Source of the DNA: Bacteroidota bacterium
Lineage (GTDB): Bacteria > Bacteroidota > Bacteroidia > Flavobacteriales > Flavobacteriaceae
Assembly (NCBI GenBank): GCA_023446155.1
Contig: JAEXIT010000021.1
Span: forward strand, 108,972-172,971
Length of the DNA stretch: 64,000 bases
Reading direction: 5' to 3'
Position 1 is the first letter of the stretch. Every line of letters begins with the position of its first letter. Below are positions 24,470 through 33,711 of the stretch, in pieces. The notes under the pieces are model-generated. The model had not been told where the DNA came from, did not search any database, and worked only from the letters and a program-made list of their open reading frames with translations. The translations under genes and the position numbers were made by a program.

Positions 24470-24730
24470 TTATGCTTCGAATGGAATTACAGAAACGAAA
24501 GATTTGTTATCTCCTTTTTTCTGGAATTTCACTACTCCGTCAACTTTTGCATGTAAAGTATGATCTTTACCCATGTAAACGTTTTCTCCCGGATTGTGTT
24601 TAGAACCTCTTTGTCTTACGATAATGTTTCCAGCAATTGCAGCTTGACCACCAAAAATCTTAACACCTAAACGTTTCGATTCTGATTCTCTACCATTCTT
24701 GGAACTACCGACACCTTTCTTGTGAGCCAT
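24470..24730 (-). CDS. rpmA: 50S ribosomal protein L27
   Basis: 86 residues. AHKKGVGSSKNGRESESKRLGVKIFGGQ is the bL27 start; the N-terminus reaches toward the peptidyl-transferase centre. It begins directly with MAHKKG, without the cleavable leader of Firmicutes. It is 23 nt after rplU, with which it forms an operon ending at the terminator 24403-24440. Confidence 0.97.
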   Translation of the reverse strand: MAHKKGVGSSKNGRESESKRLGVKIFGGQAAIAGNIIVRQRGSKHNPGENVYMGKDHTLHAKVDGVVKFQKKGDNKSFVSVIPFEA

Positions 24731-24753
24731 GACGTATTAGTTTTAAATGTTAA

Positions 24754-25116
24754 TTATTCTTCTGTAGCTTCCGCTTTTTTAGTCGCTTTTTTCTTTGTAG
24801 CTCCCGCTCCAGTGATACCACTGATTTGGATTTGCGTTAAAGATTGTCTGTGACCGTTTTTCTTTTTGTAACCTTTTCTTCTTTTCTTTTTGAAAACGAT
24901 TACTTTATCACCTTTTAAGTGTTTTAACACTTGGGCTTCTACTGAAGCACCTTCTACAGCTGGGGCGCCTAAAGTTACGTTTCCGTTGTCATCTAATAAA
25001 AGAACTTTGTCAAAAGTAACTTTAGTTCCTTCTTCAGAAGCCAAACGGTGAACATAAACCTTTTGGTCTTTGCTTACTTTAAATTGTTGCCCTGCTATCT
25101 CTACGATTGCGTACAT
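24754..25116 (-). CDS. rplU: 50S ribosomal protein L21
   Basis: 120 residues. MYAIVEIAGQQFKVSKDQKVYVHRL and KRRKGYKKKNGHRQSLTQIQI are diagnostic of bL21. A Lys/Ala/Glu-rich C-terminal tail of about 17 residues extends beyond the E. coli length. First gene of rplU-rpmA, with a well-formed promoter at 25149-25178. Confidence 0.97.
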   Translation of the reverse strand: MYAIVEIAGQQFKVSKDQKVYVHRLASEEGTKVTFDKVLLLDDNGNVTLGAPAVEGASVEAQVLKHLKGDKVIVFKKKRRKGYKKKNGHRQSLTQIQISGITGAGATKKKATKKAEATEE

Positions 25117-25148
25117 AACAATAATGTTTGATTAATTTTTTAAGTCTG

Positions 25149-25178
25149 CAAATATACAACTAATTCTTTATGAAACAA
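25149..25178 (-). promoter_or_regulatory. Promoter of rplU-rpmA
   Basis: Minus-strand TATATTTG (25156-25149) with TTG (25178-25176) 19 nt upstream, a textbook Bacteroidota pair, about 33 nt before the rplU ATG. Confidence 0.75.
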
Positions 25179-25318
25179 CCATATACCGACAATTTTGCCG
25201 CACACACAAATATTAATCAAAAAAAGGCGCATATTTTCCACAAAACAAAACGATTACCTGTAACTTTTTACCGAAATTGCACACCTATATCGTTATCAAA
25301 AATAAATTACTAATTTTT

Positions 25319-26644
25319 ATGAAAAAATCTTTAATGGCTTTGAGTTCACTTCTGATGCTTGGCGGCGTAGCTTCAGCGCAGAAAGTAGCGTTTGAAGAAT
25401 ACAATTTAGACAACGGACTTCATGTGATTTTACACAAGGACCCATCGGCTCCGGTAGTTGTTACATCGGTAATGTACCACGTGGGTGCCAAAGACGAAAA
25501 CCCGAACAGAACGGGATTTGCACACTTTTTCGAACACCTTTTATTCGAAGGAACTAAAAACATCGCCCGTGGCGAATGGTTTAAAATCGTAACTGCCAAC
25601 GGTGGAAACAACAATGCCAACACGTCGGACGACAGAACGTATTACTACGAAGTTTTCCCGTCAAACAATCTGGAATTGGCTTTATGGATGGAATCCGAAA
25701 GACTAATGCACCCGGTAATCAACCAAATCGGTGTGGACACGCAAAACGAAGTTGTTAAAGAAGAAAAAAGATTACGTGTAGACAATCAGCCTTACGGTAA
25801 TTTATTTACTGAGGTTAAAAAGAACATCTTTACCAAACACCCGTACCGTTGGGCACCAATCGGTTCGATGGAACACCTGGATGCAGCTACATTACAGGAA
25901 TTCCAGGCTTTCAACAAAAAATTCTACATTCCTAACAATGCTGTGTTAGTTGTTGCCGGAGATTTCGATTCGGCTCAGGCGAAAGAATGGGTTCAAAAAT
26001 ATTTCGGACCTATCCAAAAAGGGACACCGATTACCCGTGAGAAATTCGAAGAAGCTCCAATCACTCAAACGATCCACGCGACTTACGAAGATCCGAACAT
26101 TCAGATTCCAATGGCCGTAACTGCCTACAGAACGCCATCGATGAAAACACGTGATGCCCGAGTATTGGACATGATCTCTTCTATCTTATCAGACGGAAAA
26201 AGTTCAAGACTATACAAAAAGATGGTTGACGAGAAAAAAATGGCTTTACAAATCGGAGCTTTCAACTACAGTCAGGAAGACTACGGTGTGTACTTTATCT
26301 ATGGCTTACCATTAAGCCCGAACACTCCTGCTGACTTAATCAAAGGAATGGATGAAGAAATCGTAAAATTACAAACGGAATTAATTTCTGAAAAAGACTT
26401 CCAAAAATTACAAAACCAGTACGAAAACCAAAACGTAAACAGCAATTCCAACCTGGAAGGTGTTGCGGAAAATCTGGCATCGTACTATTTATTATATGGT
26501 GATGTAAACCTAATTAATAATGAAATTGATATTTACCGTTCTATTACGCGTGAAGAAATCAGAGACGTGGCGAAGAAATACTTAAACCCGAACCAACGTT
26601 TGATTTTAGATTATACTCCAGCAAAAGACAAAGCACAAAACTAA
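25319..26644 (+). CDS. M16 family zinc protease, catalytic subunit
   Basis: 441 residues from the ATG at 25319; an upstream in-frame ATG adds a prefix before the signal peptide MKKSLMALSSLLMLGGVASAQ and is rejected. The inverted zinc motif HxxEH is H69-F-F-E72-H73, with the third ligand in the downstream NEVVKEEKR helix. Two M16 domains follow in order. It is the active partner of the M16 protein 13 nt downstream, a pairing typical of bacterial M16B peptidases. Periplasmic or outer-membrane location inferred. Confidence 0.93.
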   Translation: MKKSLMALSSLLMLGGVASAQKVAFEEYNLDNGLHVILHKDPSAPVVVTSVMYHVGAKDENPNRTGFAHFFEHLLFEGTKNIARGEWFKIVTANGGNNNANTSDDRTYYYEVFPSNNLELALWMESERLMHPVINQIGVDTQNEVVKEEKRLRVDNQPYGNLFTEVKKNIFTKHPYRWAPIGSMEHLDAATLQEFQAFNKKFYIPNNAVLVVAGDFDSAQAKEWVQKYFGPIQKGTPITREKFEEAPITQTIHATYEDPNIQIPMAVTAYRTPSMKTRDARVLDMISSILSDGKSSRLYKKMVDEKKMALQIGAFNYSQEDYGVYFIYGLPLSPNTPADLIKGMDEEIVKLQTELISEKDFQKLQNQYENQNVNSNSNLEGVAENLASYYLLYGDVNLINNEIDIYRSITREEIRDVAKKYLNPNQRLILDYTPAKDKAQN

Positions 26645-26657
26645 GCAGCCATTCATC

Positions 26658-28700
26658 ATGAAAAAATTTATATATATAGCAGCGAGCTTGTTTTTATCGA
26701 TTACTATGCAAGCACAAGACAGACCTCAACCGAAACCGGGACCAGCACCAACTATCAATGTTAAAAAACCGGAAACCTTTACTTTAAAAAACGGTTTAAA
26801 AGTAATGGTTGTTGAAAACCATAAATTACCACGTGTTTCCTATACCCTTACTTTAGACAATCCTCCTTATGCGGAAGGTGATAAAAAAGGTGTTGCCGAT
26901 TTAACGAGCAGCATGATCGGAAAAGGAAGCAAAAAAATATCAAAAGACGCTTTTAACGACGAAACCGACTTTTTAGGAGCCAACATCAGCTTTTCTTCTA
27001 ACGGAGCAAACGCCAGCGGATTATCTAAATATGCCGGAAGAATCCTTGAATTAATGGCCGAAGGTGCTTTACACCCGGTATTTACTCAGGAAGAATTCGA
27101 CAAAGAAAAAGCTAAATTATTAGAAGGAATCAAATCGCAGGAGAAAAGCGTTACTGCTGTAGCCTCTCGCGTTGAAAACGTTTTAGCTTTCGGAAAATCA
27201 CACCCTAGCGGGGAATACTTAAGCGAAGAAAGCATCAACAAAGTAACCTTAAACGATGTTGTATTGAATTACAACACCTATTTCGTTCCGGGCAATGCTT
27301 ACCTTGTTGTAATTGGTGATGTAAACCTAAAAGAAACCAAAAAAACCGTTGAAAAACTTTTCGGTTCGTGGAAAAAAGCAATCGCACCTCAATTAACGTA
27401 TTCTGACCCTAAAAACGTTCAGTACTCACAAATCAACTTTGTGGATATGCCAAACGCGGTACAATCGGAAATCGCCTTGGTAAACACCGTAAACTTAAAA
27501 ATGACCGACAAAGATTACTTCGCTACTTTATTAGCCAACCAAATTTTAGGTGGTGGTGGTGAAGGCCGTTTATTTCTAAATCTACGTGAAAAACACGGAT
27601 GGACTTACGGAGCCTACTCGTCTATCGGAGCTGGAAAATATGTAACAAAATTCCGTTCATCGGCTTCTGTTCGTAACGCAGTAACCGACAGTGCTGTTGT
27701 AGAATTCTTCAACGAATTAAAACGTATCAAAACGGATTTGGTTTCAGCAGAAGATCTTAAAAATGCAAAAGCCAAATACATCGGAAACTTCGTAATGCAA
27801 ATTGAAAAACCGGCTACTATTGCGCGCTATGCTTTAAACACAGCGACACAAAATTTACCGGAAGATTTCTACGAAAACTATATCAAAAACATCAGCGCTG
27901 TTACACCGGAAGACATCCGTAATGCCGCTAACAAATATTTCCTTTCTGATAACACTCGTATTGTTGTAGTTGGAAAAGCAGCGGATGTATTACCAGGATT
28001 AGAATCGTTAAAAACACCTATTTTCTATTTTGACAAATACGGTAACCCGACCGAAAAACCTGCGGTAAACAAACCAATCCCTGCCGGAGTTACTGCCAAA
28101 ACAGTATTCGACAACTATATCAAAGCTATTGGTGGTGAAAAAGCGGTAACTGCAGTAAAATCACTTGCTACTGTTGCAACAGCTTCTATCCAGGGACAGG
28201 CATTAGAATTGATCAGCAAACACACTTCCGACAGCAAATCGTTAATGGAAATGAAAGTAGCAGGTATGTCAATGTCTAAACAAGTTGTAAGCGACAAAAC
28301 CGCTTATGCAGTACAACAAGGACAACGTAAAGACTATACCGCTGAAGAATTCAAAGAGAAAAAAGAGAATGCTGCAGCTTTCCCGGAATTAGCGTATGCA
28401 AAAAGAGCCGACCTTAAAATCAAAGGAATCGAGACCGTTAACGGAGCCGATGCTTATGCTATCGAAAACGGCAAATCGACCTTATACTATGATGTAAAAA
28501 CCGGTTTAAAAGTTGGAGAAGCTAAAACCATGGAAAGAGGTGGCCAGAAAATGACACAAATGGTTACTTACAGCGACTACAAAGAAGTAAAAGGAATTAA
28601 AGTTCCTTACAAAACAATCATGAATGTAGGTATGGATCTTGATTTCACTACATCGGATGTAAAAATCAACGAAGGCGTTACTGCTGCTGACTTTCAGTAA
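26658..28700 (+). CDS. M16 family protein, non-catalytic partner with C-terminal lipoprotein-type domain
   Basis: 680 residues with a signal peptide (MKKFIYIAASLFLSITMQAQ). The position of HxxEH is occupied by DLTSSMIGKGS, so no zinc is expected. The R/Y-type motif FLNLREKHGWTYGAYSSIGAG is present, as in the substrate-binding subunit of M16B pairs. Residues from about 480 onward form an extra 200-residue domain (NYIKAIGGEKAVTAVKSLAT... TLYYDVKTGLKVGE... VTYSDYKEVKGIKVPY) of the LolA-like outer-membrane lipoprotein-sorting type. Confidence 0.9.
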   Translation: MKKFIYIAASLFLSITMQAQDRPQPKPGPAPTINVKKPETFTLKNGLKVMVVENHKLPRVSYTLTLDNPPYAEGDKKGVADLTSSMIGKGSKKISKDAFNDETDFLGANISFSSNGANASGLSKYAGRILELMAEGALHPVFTQEEFDKEKAKLLEGIKSQEKSVTAVASRVENVLAFGKSHPSGEYLSEESINKVTLNDVVLNYNTYFVPGNAYLVVIGDVNLKETKKTVEKLFGSWKKAIAPQLTYSDPKNVQYSQINFVDMPNAVQSEIALVNTVNLKMTDKDYFATLLANQILGGGGEGRLFLNLREKHGWTYGAYSSIGAGKYVTKFRSSASVRNAVTDSAVVEFFNELKRIKTDLVSAEDLKNAKAKYIGNFVMQIEKPATIARYALNTATQNLPEDFYENYIKNISAVTPEDIRNAANKYFLSDNTRIVVVGKAADVLPGLESLKTPIFYFDKYGNPTEKPAVNKPIPAGVTAKTVFDNYIKAIGGEKAVTAVKSLATVATASIQGQALELISKHTSDSKSLMEMKVAGMSMSKQVVSDKTAYAVQQGQRKDYTAEEFKEKKENAAAFPELAYAKRADLKIKGIETVNGADAYAIENGKSTLYYDVKTGLKVGEAKTMERGGQKMTQMVTYSDYKEVKGIKVPYKTIMNVGMDLDFTTSDVKINEGVTAADFQ

Positions 28701-28720
28701 TCAATAACCCCATTCAAAAT

Positions 28721-28750
28721 AAAAGGCCGCTAGTAGCGGCCTTTTTTATT
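28721..28750. terminator. Bidirectional terminator between the M16 pair and the EamA gene
   Basis: AAAAGGCCGCT 28721-28731 pairs with AGCGGCCTTTT 28735-28745 over AGT, with a T-tract on the plus strand and a shorter A/T flank on the minus. Confidence 0.88.
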
Positions 28751-29609
28751 TACGTGCGGAGAAATAAACCCCTATCAGAATGATCAACGCTCCTACAATC
28801 TGAAACAGTTCCATTTTTTCATTATCCAGTATTCCCCAGACAAAAGCAACCACCGGAATTAAATAAGTCACAGAAGATGCAAAAATTGGCGATGACATTT
28901 GGATTAGCCTAAAGAAAATAATATTCGCAATACCGGTTCCTACTATTCCTAAAACCGCAATATATAACGCCGACTCCTGTACTTGCGCCTCACCCATTAC
29001 CTGGAAAAAATCGGTACAGGATAACACAATAAGCGCCGGAATCATTAAAACCAGAAAATTCCCCGTCGTAATACTCAGTGAATTCACATCCGACAGGTAT
29101 TTTTTGATCAAATTTACATTCATCGCATAACAAACCGCTGCAATCACCACCAGAATCGCGAAATAATAATTCTGATTGGGATTACTCTTCGCACCGGAAT
29201 AAATCAACACCACACATCCGACAAGCCCTATAATCACCCCAAAAAACTGTCGGCGTTGAAATTCCAATCCGAATAAAAAAGCCCCCAGCAACAATGTATT
29301 TAAAGGCGTCAGCGAATTCAGAATCGCACTGGTCGCACTACTGATTTCCGTTTGCGCAAAGGAAAACAAAAACACCGGCATAAACGTTCCGACAAAAGCG
29401 GTCAAGGCAATGTATTTCCATTTATGCGACGGAATTTTAGTAAGACTACGAAACCCGACAATCAATAAAAAAGCAGCCGCAAACAACATCCGCAAAGCCC
29501 CCAACTGAAAAGGCGTTAACCCAACAAGCCCTCTTTTAATCAGGATAAAAGAACTTCCCCAGATTAAAGAAAGTCCGATCAACAATATCCACTTGATCTG
29601 TTTTGTCAT
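28746..29609 (-). CDS. EamA/DMT family transporter
   Basis: 287 residues with ten predicted membrane segments in two EamA repeats. Signatures are LLIGLSLIWGSSFILIKRGLVGLTPFQLGALRMLFAA at the N-terminus and TSAILNSLTPLNTLLLGAFLFG, which recurs in variant form near VTYLIPVVAFVWGILDNEKM. Exports or imports a small metabolite; substrate not predictable. Monocistronic, ending at the shared terminator. Confidence 0.9.
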   Translation of the reverse strand: MTKQIKWILLIGLSLIWGSSFILIKRGLVGLTPFQLGALRMLFAAAFLLIVGFRSLTKIPSHKWKYIALTAFVGTFMPVFLFSFAQTEISSATSAILNSLTPLNTLLLGAFLFGLEFQRRQFFGVIIGLVGCVVLIYSGAKSNPNQNYYFAILVVIAAVCYAMNVNLIKKYLSDVNSLSITTGNFLVLMIPALIVLSCTDFFQVMGEAQVQESALYIAVLGIVGTGIANIIFFRLIQMSSPIFASSVTYLIPVVAFVWGILDNEKMELFQIVGALIILIGVYFSARK

Positions 29610-29670
29610 TTTAGTATTTTTTTAAGACGTAAAAGTCCAACAATAAAACGGGAAAACGATCCTTTTTTTA

Positions 29671-29678
29671 TAATTTTG
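29671..29678 (+). promoter_or_regulatory. -7 element of the metal-binding lipoprotein gene
   Basis: TAATTTTG at 29671-29678 fits TAnnTTTG, 43 nt before the ATG at 29722. Confidence 0.5.
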
Positions 29679-29721
29679 TAACGCGCTCCAAAAGAGCTTT
29701 TTAATTCTAAAAACAGTCCTT

Positions 29722-30099
29722 ATGAATATCACTAAAAAAATCGCCGTATTTACATTTGCCACTTTTACATTGGTTAGTTGTAAAAAAGAAGCAAAAAATA
29801 CTACCGAAGAAACAGTTGCAACCGAAAACACCAAAGACGTTGCTGCCAAAATGGAAACTGCCCGTTTTAACATCGAAGGAATGACTTGCGCCATGGGTTG
29901 TGCCGCTACAATCGAAAACAAATTAGGACGTTTGGACGGCGTGACTTCCGCAAAAGTTGATTTTGAAACCAAAACCGCTACAGTTGAATTCGACGCCAAC
30001 AAACAAACGGCATCTTCATTAACACAAACGGTTGAAGGCGTTGCCGACGGAAAGACCTACAAAGTGTCGAACATGAAAGAAGAATTGAAAAAAGCCTAA
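29722..30099 (+). CDS. Heavy-metal-associated (HMA) domain lipoprotein with CxxxC motif
   Basis: 125 residues. The lipobox is LVSC with C20. A short Thr/Glu linker is followed by one HMA/CopZ-like domain at 46-118. The metal loop reads GMTCAMGCAATIENKLGRLDGV, so the cysteines are spaced CxxxC rather than the usual CxxC; this spacing is common in flavobacterial relatives as I recall. Probably a periplasm-facing copper or other soft-metal chaperone. Single gene between two terminators. Confidence 0.85.
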   Translation: MNITKKIAVFTFATFTLVSCKKEAKNTTEETVATENTKDVAAKMETARFNIEGMTCAMGCAATIENKLGRLDGVTSAKVDFETKTATVEFDANKQTASSLTQTVEGVADGKTYKVSNMKEELKKA

Positions 30100-30112
30100 T
30101 CGAAAGCTTTAC

Positions 30113-30154
30113 GACATAAAAAAAGCGAACCGTTTGGTTCGCTTTTTTTATGTC
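30113..30154. terminator. Bidirectional terminator between the HMA lipoprotein and gldD
   Basis: A 19-bp perfect stem runs from 30113-30131 to 30136-30154 with a GTTT loop. A/T tracts lie within the base of the stem on both strands. Confidence 0.92.
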
Positions 30155-30162
30155 TTTTATTT

Positions 30163-30735
30163 TTATTTCCAGCGCAAGCTTTCCATAATCTTACGCATAT
30201 CATTTTTAATATAACTTGCCGCCGGCATAATCGAATCGAAATTGGGCTTGGTATAAAAATACACCGATCCAACGATAAAATGTCTGGTACTATCCGTCAC
30301 ATAAAACTGCGCGTTGGTTGCCGCATTTCCACCAACCTGATAAAACATCCCATACACTTTCTCCCTTCCGTTGATAAAAGGCTGCTCCTGTATGTCATCG
30401 GCCTTAATCACGTGCTCGTAGGTCAGTTTTTGCGCATCCCGTAACAAGACATCAATATTATTATTCACCGGCTTATAATCGATATAAATCGTTCCTTTCA
30501 TATTCGGATAATTGATATCGAATCCACACGCTCCTTTTTTACTAATTTTCGTCCGATTGTTCACATCAAAAGTAAAAGCACATCCGTCGTTGAACGGCGC
30601 ATATTCCGGTTTTGGATATTCCAAACTCAGGTATGCTTTTGGCTTTGGTACCACATCCCCTTTACAAGCCGTAAACAGCGATCCAACAGCCAATAGTGTT
30701 GCAAAAGCGGTATTTTTAAGTATTCTATTCATCAA
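30163..30735 (-). CDS. gldD: Gliding motility lipoprotein GldD
   Basis: 190 residues. Lipobox at FTAC (C24), then KPKAYLSLEYPKPEY and the C-terminal YFYTKPNFDSIMPAASYIKNDMRKIMESL typical of GldD. In Flavobacterium johnsoniae GldD is required for gliding and is linked to type IX secretion. It overlaps gldE by 11 bases, and the order mutY-ssb-gldE-gldD is the expected flavobacterial one. Last gene of the unit. Confidence 0.93.
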   Translation of the reverse strand: MMNRILKNTAFATLLAVGSLFTACKGDVVPKPKAYLSLEYPKPEYAPFNDGCAFTFDVNNRTKISKKGACGFDINYPNMKGTIYIDYKPVNNNIDVLLRDAQKLTYEHVIKADDIQEQPFINGREKVYGMFYQVGGNAATNAQFYVTDSTRHFIVGSVYFYTKPNFDSIMPAASYIKNDMRKIMESLRWK

Positions 30736-32023
30736 GTAAGGTCACTTTAATTTGTTTGACGCGGCGTTTGTCTACCGATTCGACGGTAAATATACAATCT
30801 GCAAAATTTATTTTCTGATGCTTTTTCGGAAAATTTCCCGAAATCTCCAAAATAAATCCGGCCAACGTTTCCGATTCGCCTTTGCTGGTTTCGAAAACCT
30901 CTTCGTTTACCGGTACAATCCGATAAAAATCCTTCAAACTGATTTTCCCTTCGAATAAAAAGTTTTTGGTATCGATTTGCGAAAATACAATATTCTCATC
31001 GTCGAATTCATCACTGATATCTCCTACAATTTCCTCTAAAATATCCTCCAATGAGATCACTCCCGAGGTTCCACCGTATTCATCCACTACGATCGCAAGG
31101 TGATTTTTCATACTCTGAAACTCCTTTAACAGATTGTCGAGTTTTTTATTTTCCGGTACAAAAAACGGCTCCCGAAGCAACTTCTGCCATTCAAAATCCG
31201 TTTTATCAATATAAGGAAGCAGGTCTTTTACGAACAAAACACCCTCAATATGATCGATATCGTCTCTAAAAACCGGTATTCGGGAATAGCCTTTTTCTAC
31301 AATCTCCGTTACAATTTCCGAAAAAGAATCTTCTATATCCAGTGCAAACACATCAATCCTCGGAGTCATCACCTGTCGGGCATCCGTATTTCCAAAACTC
31401 ACAATCCCTTCCAGTATCTTTTGTTCTTCTTTGGTTGTATCGCCATAATCGGTCATTTCTAATGCCTGCGATAACTGATCGACCGAGAAATTTTCTTTTT
31501 CCCGTCCTATTTTCTTATACAGATAGATGATGATTTTTCGCAGCGGAATACTAACCGGCGTAAGCAGTTTATCCAGAAAAACCACCAGACCACTTACTCC
31601 TTTGGCAAATTTGACATTATTTCGGGTCGCATACATTTTAGGAAGCACCTCTCCAAAGAAAAGAATCAATACGGCTACTATTGCAATTTCCAACAGGATT
31701 TTAGTACCGATTGCCATCAATTCCGAAAAAACACGGTCGCCCAGGTAGGAAAACAAAACGACGATTGTAATATTCGAAAAATTATTAGCCACCAAAAACG
31801 TCATCGACAATTTTTTGGGCGCCTCCAATAATCTTCCGATTTGTTTACCCCGGATAGCATCGGTTGCCCTCAGGGTTTCAATTTCTTTTTTAGTAAGTGA
31901 GAAAAGTGCGGTTTCGGCACCGGAAATCAGAGCAGAACAACACAACAGGAACAGTATTCCTGCGATTAGTAGTATCAGGTTAAAATCTATAGTACTTAGT
32001 AAACTGACGGGGCCTGGGTCCAA
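30725..32023 (-). CDS. gldE: Gliding motility-associated protein GldE (CNNM/CorC type)
   Basis: 432 residues. An N-terminal CNNM-type membrane domain (about 15-200, with AETALFSLTKKEIETLR), a CBS pair (about 215-335, VMTPRIDVFALDIED... VVDEYGGTSGVISLEDILEEIVGDISDEFDDE) and a CorC_HlyC C-terminal domain. Its relatives transport or regulate divalent cations. The pairing with gldD identifies it as GldE. Its biochemical role in gliding is unknown. Confidence 0.92.
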   Translation of the reverse strand: MDPGPVSLLSTIDFNLILLIAGILFLLCCSALISGAETALFSLTKKEIETLRATDAIRGKQIGRLLEAPKKLSMTFLVANNFSNITIVVLFSYLGDRVFSELMAIGTKILLEIAIVAVLILFFGEVLPKMYATRNNVKFAKGVSGLVVFLDKLLTPVSIPLRKIIIYLYKKIGREKENFSVDQLSQALEMTDYGDTTKEEQKILEGIVSFGNTDARQVMTPRIDVFALDIEDSFSEIVTEIVEKGYSRIPVFRDDIDHIEGVLFVKDLLPYIDKTDFEWQKLLREPFFVPENKKLDNLLKEFQSMKNHLAIVVDEYGGTSGVISLEDILEEIVGDISDEFDDENIVFSQIDTKNFLFEGKISLKDFYRIVPVNEEVFETSKGESETLAGFILEISGNFPKKHQKINFADCIFTVESVDKRRVKQIKVTLLDE

Positions 32024-32046
32024 ATCAAACAGAATTAGTTATACAA

Positions 32047-32490
32047 TTAAAACGGCATATCATCATTTTGCATAGGCGTACCCGGTGAATCAAATGATGG
32101 TTTAGAAGTATCGCCCGAAGTCGGGAAACCCGGCTTATTGTTTTCGATTTCCTTTTTCGTCGTTAAGAAGGTAAACTCGGTCACCTGAATTTCGGTGGTG
32201 TACTTTGTTGTCCCATCTTCGGCCTGCCATTGTCTGGATTTGATTCGACCTTCCACATAAATTTTATCGCCTTTCGAAAGATATTTTTCGCATATCTCTG
32301 CCGCCTTATTCCGCACTACAAGATTATGCCATTCTGTAGAAGTGATCCTTTCGTTTGTTGTTTTGTTAATATACACCTCATTGGTTGCAAGAGGAAAACG
32401 CCCAATACAATTACCTCCTTCGAAATAATGCATTTTCACATCATCTCCCAAATGTCCAATTAACATGACTTTATTTACCGTTCCGTTCAT
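32047..32490 (-). CDS. ssb: Single-stranded DNA-binding protein
   Basis: 147 residues. The OB fold (NKVMLIGHLGDDVKMHYFEGGNCIGRFPLATNE... TEWHNLVVRNKAAEICEKYLSKGDKIYVEGRI) is followed by a disordered linker and the acidic tip MQNDDMPF that recruits repair and replication partners. It lies between mutY (36 nt) and gldE (23 nt). A -7 element just upstream gives it its own promoter. Confidence 0.95.
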   Translation of the reverse strand: MNGTVNKVMLIGHLGDDVKMHYFEGGNCIGRFPLATNEVYINKTTNERITSTEWHNLVVRNKAAEICEKYLSKGDKIYVEGRIKSRQWQAEDGTTKYTTEIQVTEFTFLTTKKEIENNKPGFPTSGDTSKPSFDSPGTPMQNDDMPF

Positions 32491-32512
32491 GGCTCGTACC
32501 TATTTATTAACT

Positions 32513-32520
32513 CAAATATA
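32513..32520 (-). promoter_or_regulatory. -7 element of ssb
   Basis: Minus-strand TATATTTG (32520-32513), about 23 nt before the ssb ATG at 32490, in the gap after mutY. Confidence 0.55.
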
Positions 32521-32526
32521 CTAATT

Positions 32527-33579
32527 CTATTTATTTTTTACGTACTCTGTGATAAAATTATGTATCACAATAGGAAATGGAAACTTCTGAACCTCATTCC
32601 ATGACAAACCGCCTGATATTGTATCAATTGTCTTTAATTCCCAAAAATAGATGTGCAAATGTTGGTGCGAAAGCTTATGAAGAATCTGCTTTTCATTTAA
32701 AAGACGTAACGTCTTCAAACGGCCATCATCCGGAATTGCAAGTCTTCTCACAATCTCGTCCGGCATAACATCCCGATGAATGTCGGCCGTAGTTTCGACC
32801 AGCGGAAACTCATACAATCCAAACCAGATTCCTTTATCCTGTCGTTTTTGCACGATGGTTTTCCCTAGCGGATCTACAAACAGTATATAATTCAGATAGC
32901 GGTTTGTGACTTTCGTTTTCTTTAATTTTACCGGAAGGCGATCCACTTTCTTTTTTTGCAAAGCCGCACAACTCCCATTAAACACACACGAAGTACAATC
33001 CGGATTTTTAGGCACACATTGCAGCGCCCCAAATTCCATCATCGCCTGATTGAACAGCGAAGCTTTATCCACAGGCAGCAATTCGGCAGCCAACGCTTTA
33101 AATTCTTTTTTAGCAACCGGGGAAGCAATATCCGTTTCCACATCAAAATAGCGGGCCAACACCCGGAACACATTACCATCGACCACCGGAACGGGTTCTC
33201 CATAGGAAATGGAAGCAATTGCCGCAGCAGTGTATTCCCCCACTCCTTTTAATTTTAAAAGTCCGTCGTAATTTTCGGGAAACAACCCATTTCGTTCGAA
33301 GGCGATGTATTGCGCCGTGGCATGCAGATTTCGCGCTCTCGAATAGTAGCCCAAACCCTGCCAGAGTTTTAACACTTTTTCTTCATCGGCATTTGCCAGA
33401 TCAAAAACAGATGGAAAAGCCTCAACAAACGCTAAAAAATACGGCAAACCTTGTGCAACTCGCGTTTGTTGCAACATGATTTCAGACAGCCATATACGGT
33501 AGGGATCCGCCGTTTTTCGCCATGGCAAATCGCGCTTAGACCGCAAATACCACTGGATTAACGAGTTAGAAAAATCCAT
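32527..33579 (-). CDS. mutY: A/G-specific adenine glycosylase MutY
   Basis: 350 residues. It removes adenine mispaired with 8-oxoguanine. The HhH motif with LLKLKGVGEYTAAAIASISYG and catalytic Asp (VPVVDGNVFRVLARYF), the [4Fe-4S] cluster pattern C-x6-C-x2-C-x5-C (CVPKNPDCTSCVFNGSC) and a C-terminal NUDIX-like 8-oxoG recognition domain are all visible. Heads the mutY-ssb-gldE-gldD unit. Confidence 0.96.
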   Translation of the reverse strand: MDFSNSLIQWYLRSKRDLPWRKTADPYRIWLSEIMLQQTRVAQGLPYFLAFVEAFPSVFDLANADEEKVLKLWQGLGYYSRARNLHATAQYIAFERNGLFPENYDGLLKLKGVGEYTAAAIASISYGEPVPVVDGNVFRVLARYFDVETDIASPVAKKEFKALAAELLPVDKASLFNQAMMEFGALQCVPKNPDCTSCVFNGSCAALQKKKVDRLPVKLKKTKVTNRYLNYILFVDPLGKTIVQKRQDKGIWFGLYEFPLVETTADIHRDVMPDEIVRRLAIPDDGRLKTLRLLNEKQILHKLSHQHLHIYFWELKTIDTISGGLSWNEVQKFPFPIVIHNFITEYVKNK

Positions 33580-33596
33580 TATAAAAAATTAGGAGA

Positions 33597-33604
33597 CAAA
33601 AATA
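33597..33604 (-). promoter_or_regulatory. -7 element of mutY
   Basis: Minus-strand TATTTTTG (33604-33597), 18 nt before the mutY ATG at 33579. Confidence 0.5.
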
Positions 33605-33638
33605 AAACTTTATGTAATTAAATTTTAATCGATTAAGG

Positions 33639-33670
33639 TTGAAATATTGTATTTTTAATTCCTATATTTG
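33639..33670 (+). promoter_or_regulatory. Promoter of the HU gene
   Basis: TTG at 33639-33641 and TATATTTG at 33663-33670, spaced 21 nt. The HU ATG is 42 nt downstream. Confidence 0.7.
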
Positions 33671-33711
33671 CAAACTCAAAAAATTACACATCAATATAAA
33701 TACGAAAGAAA

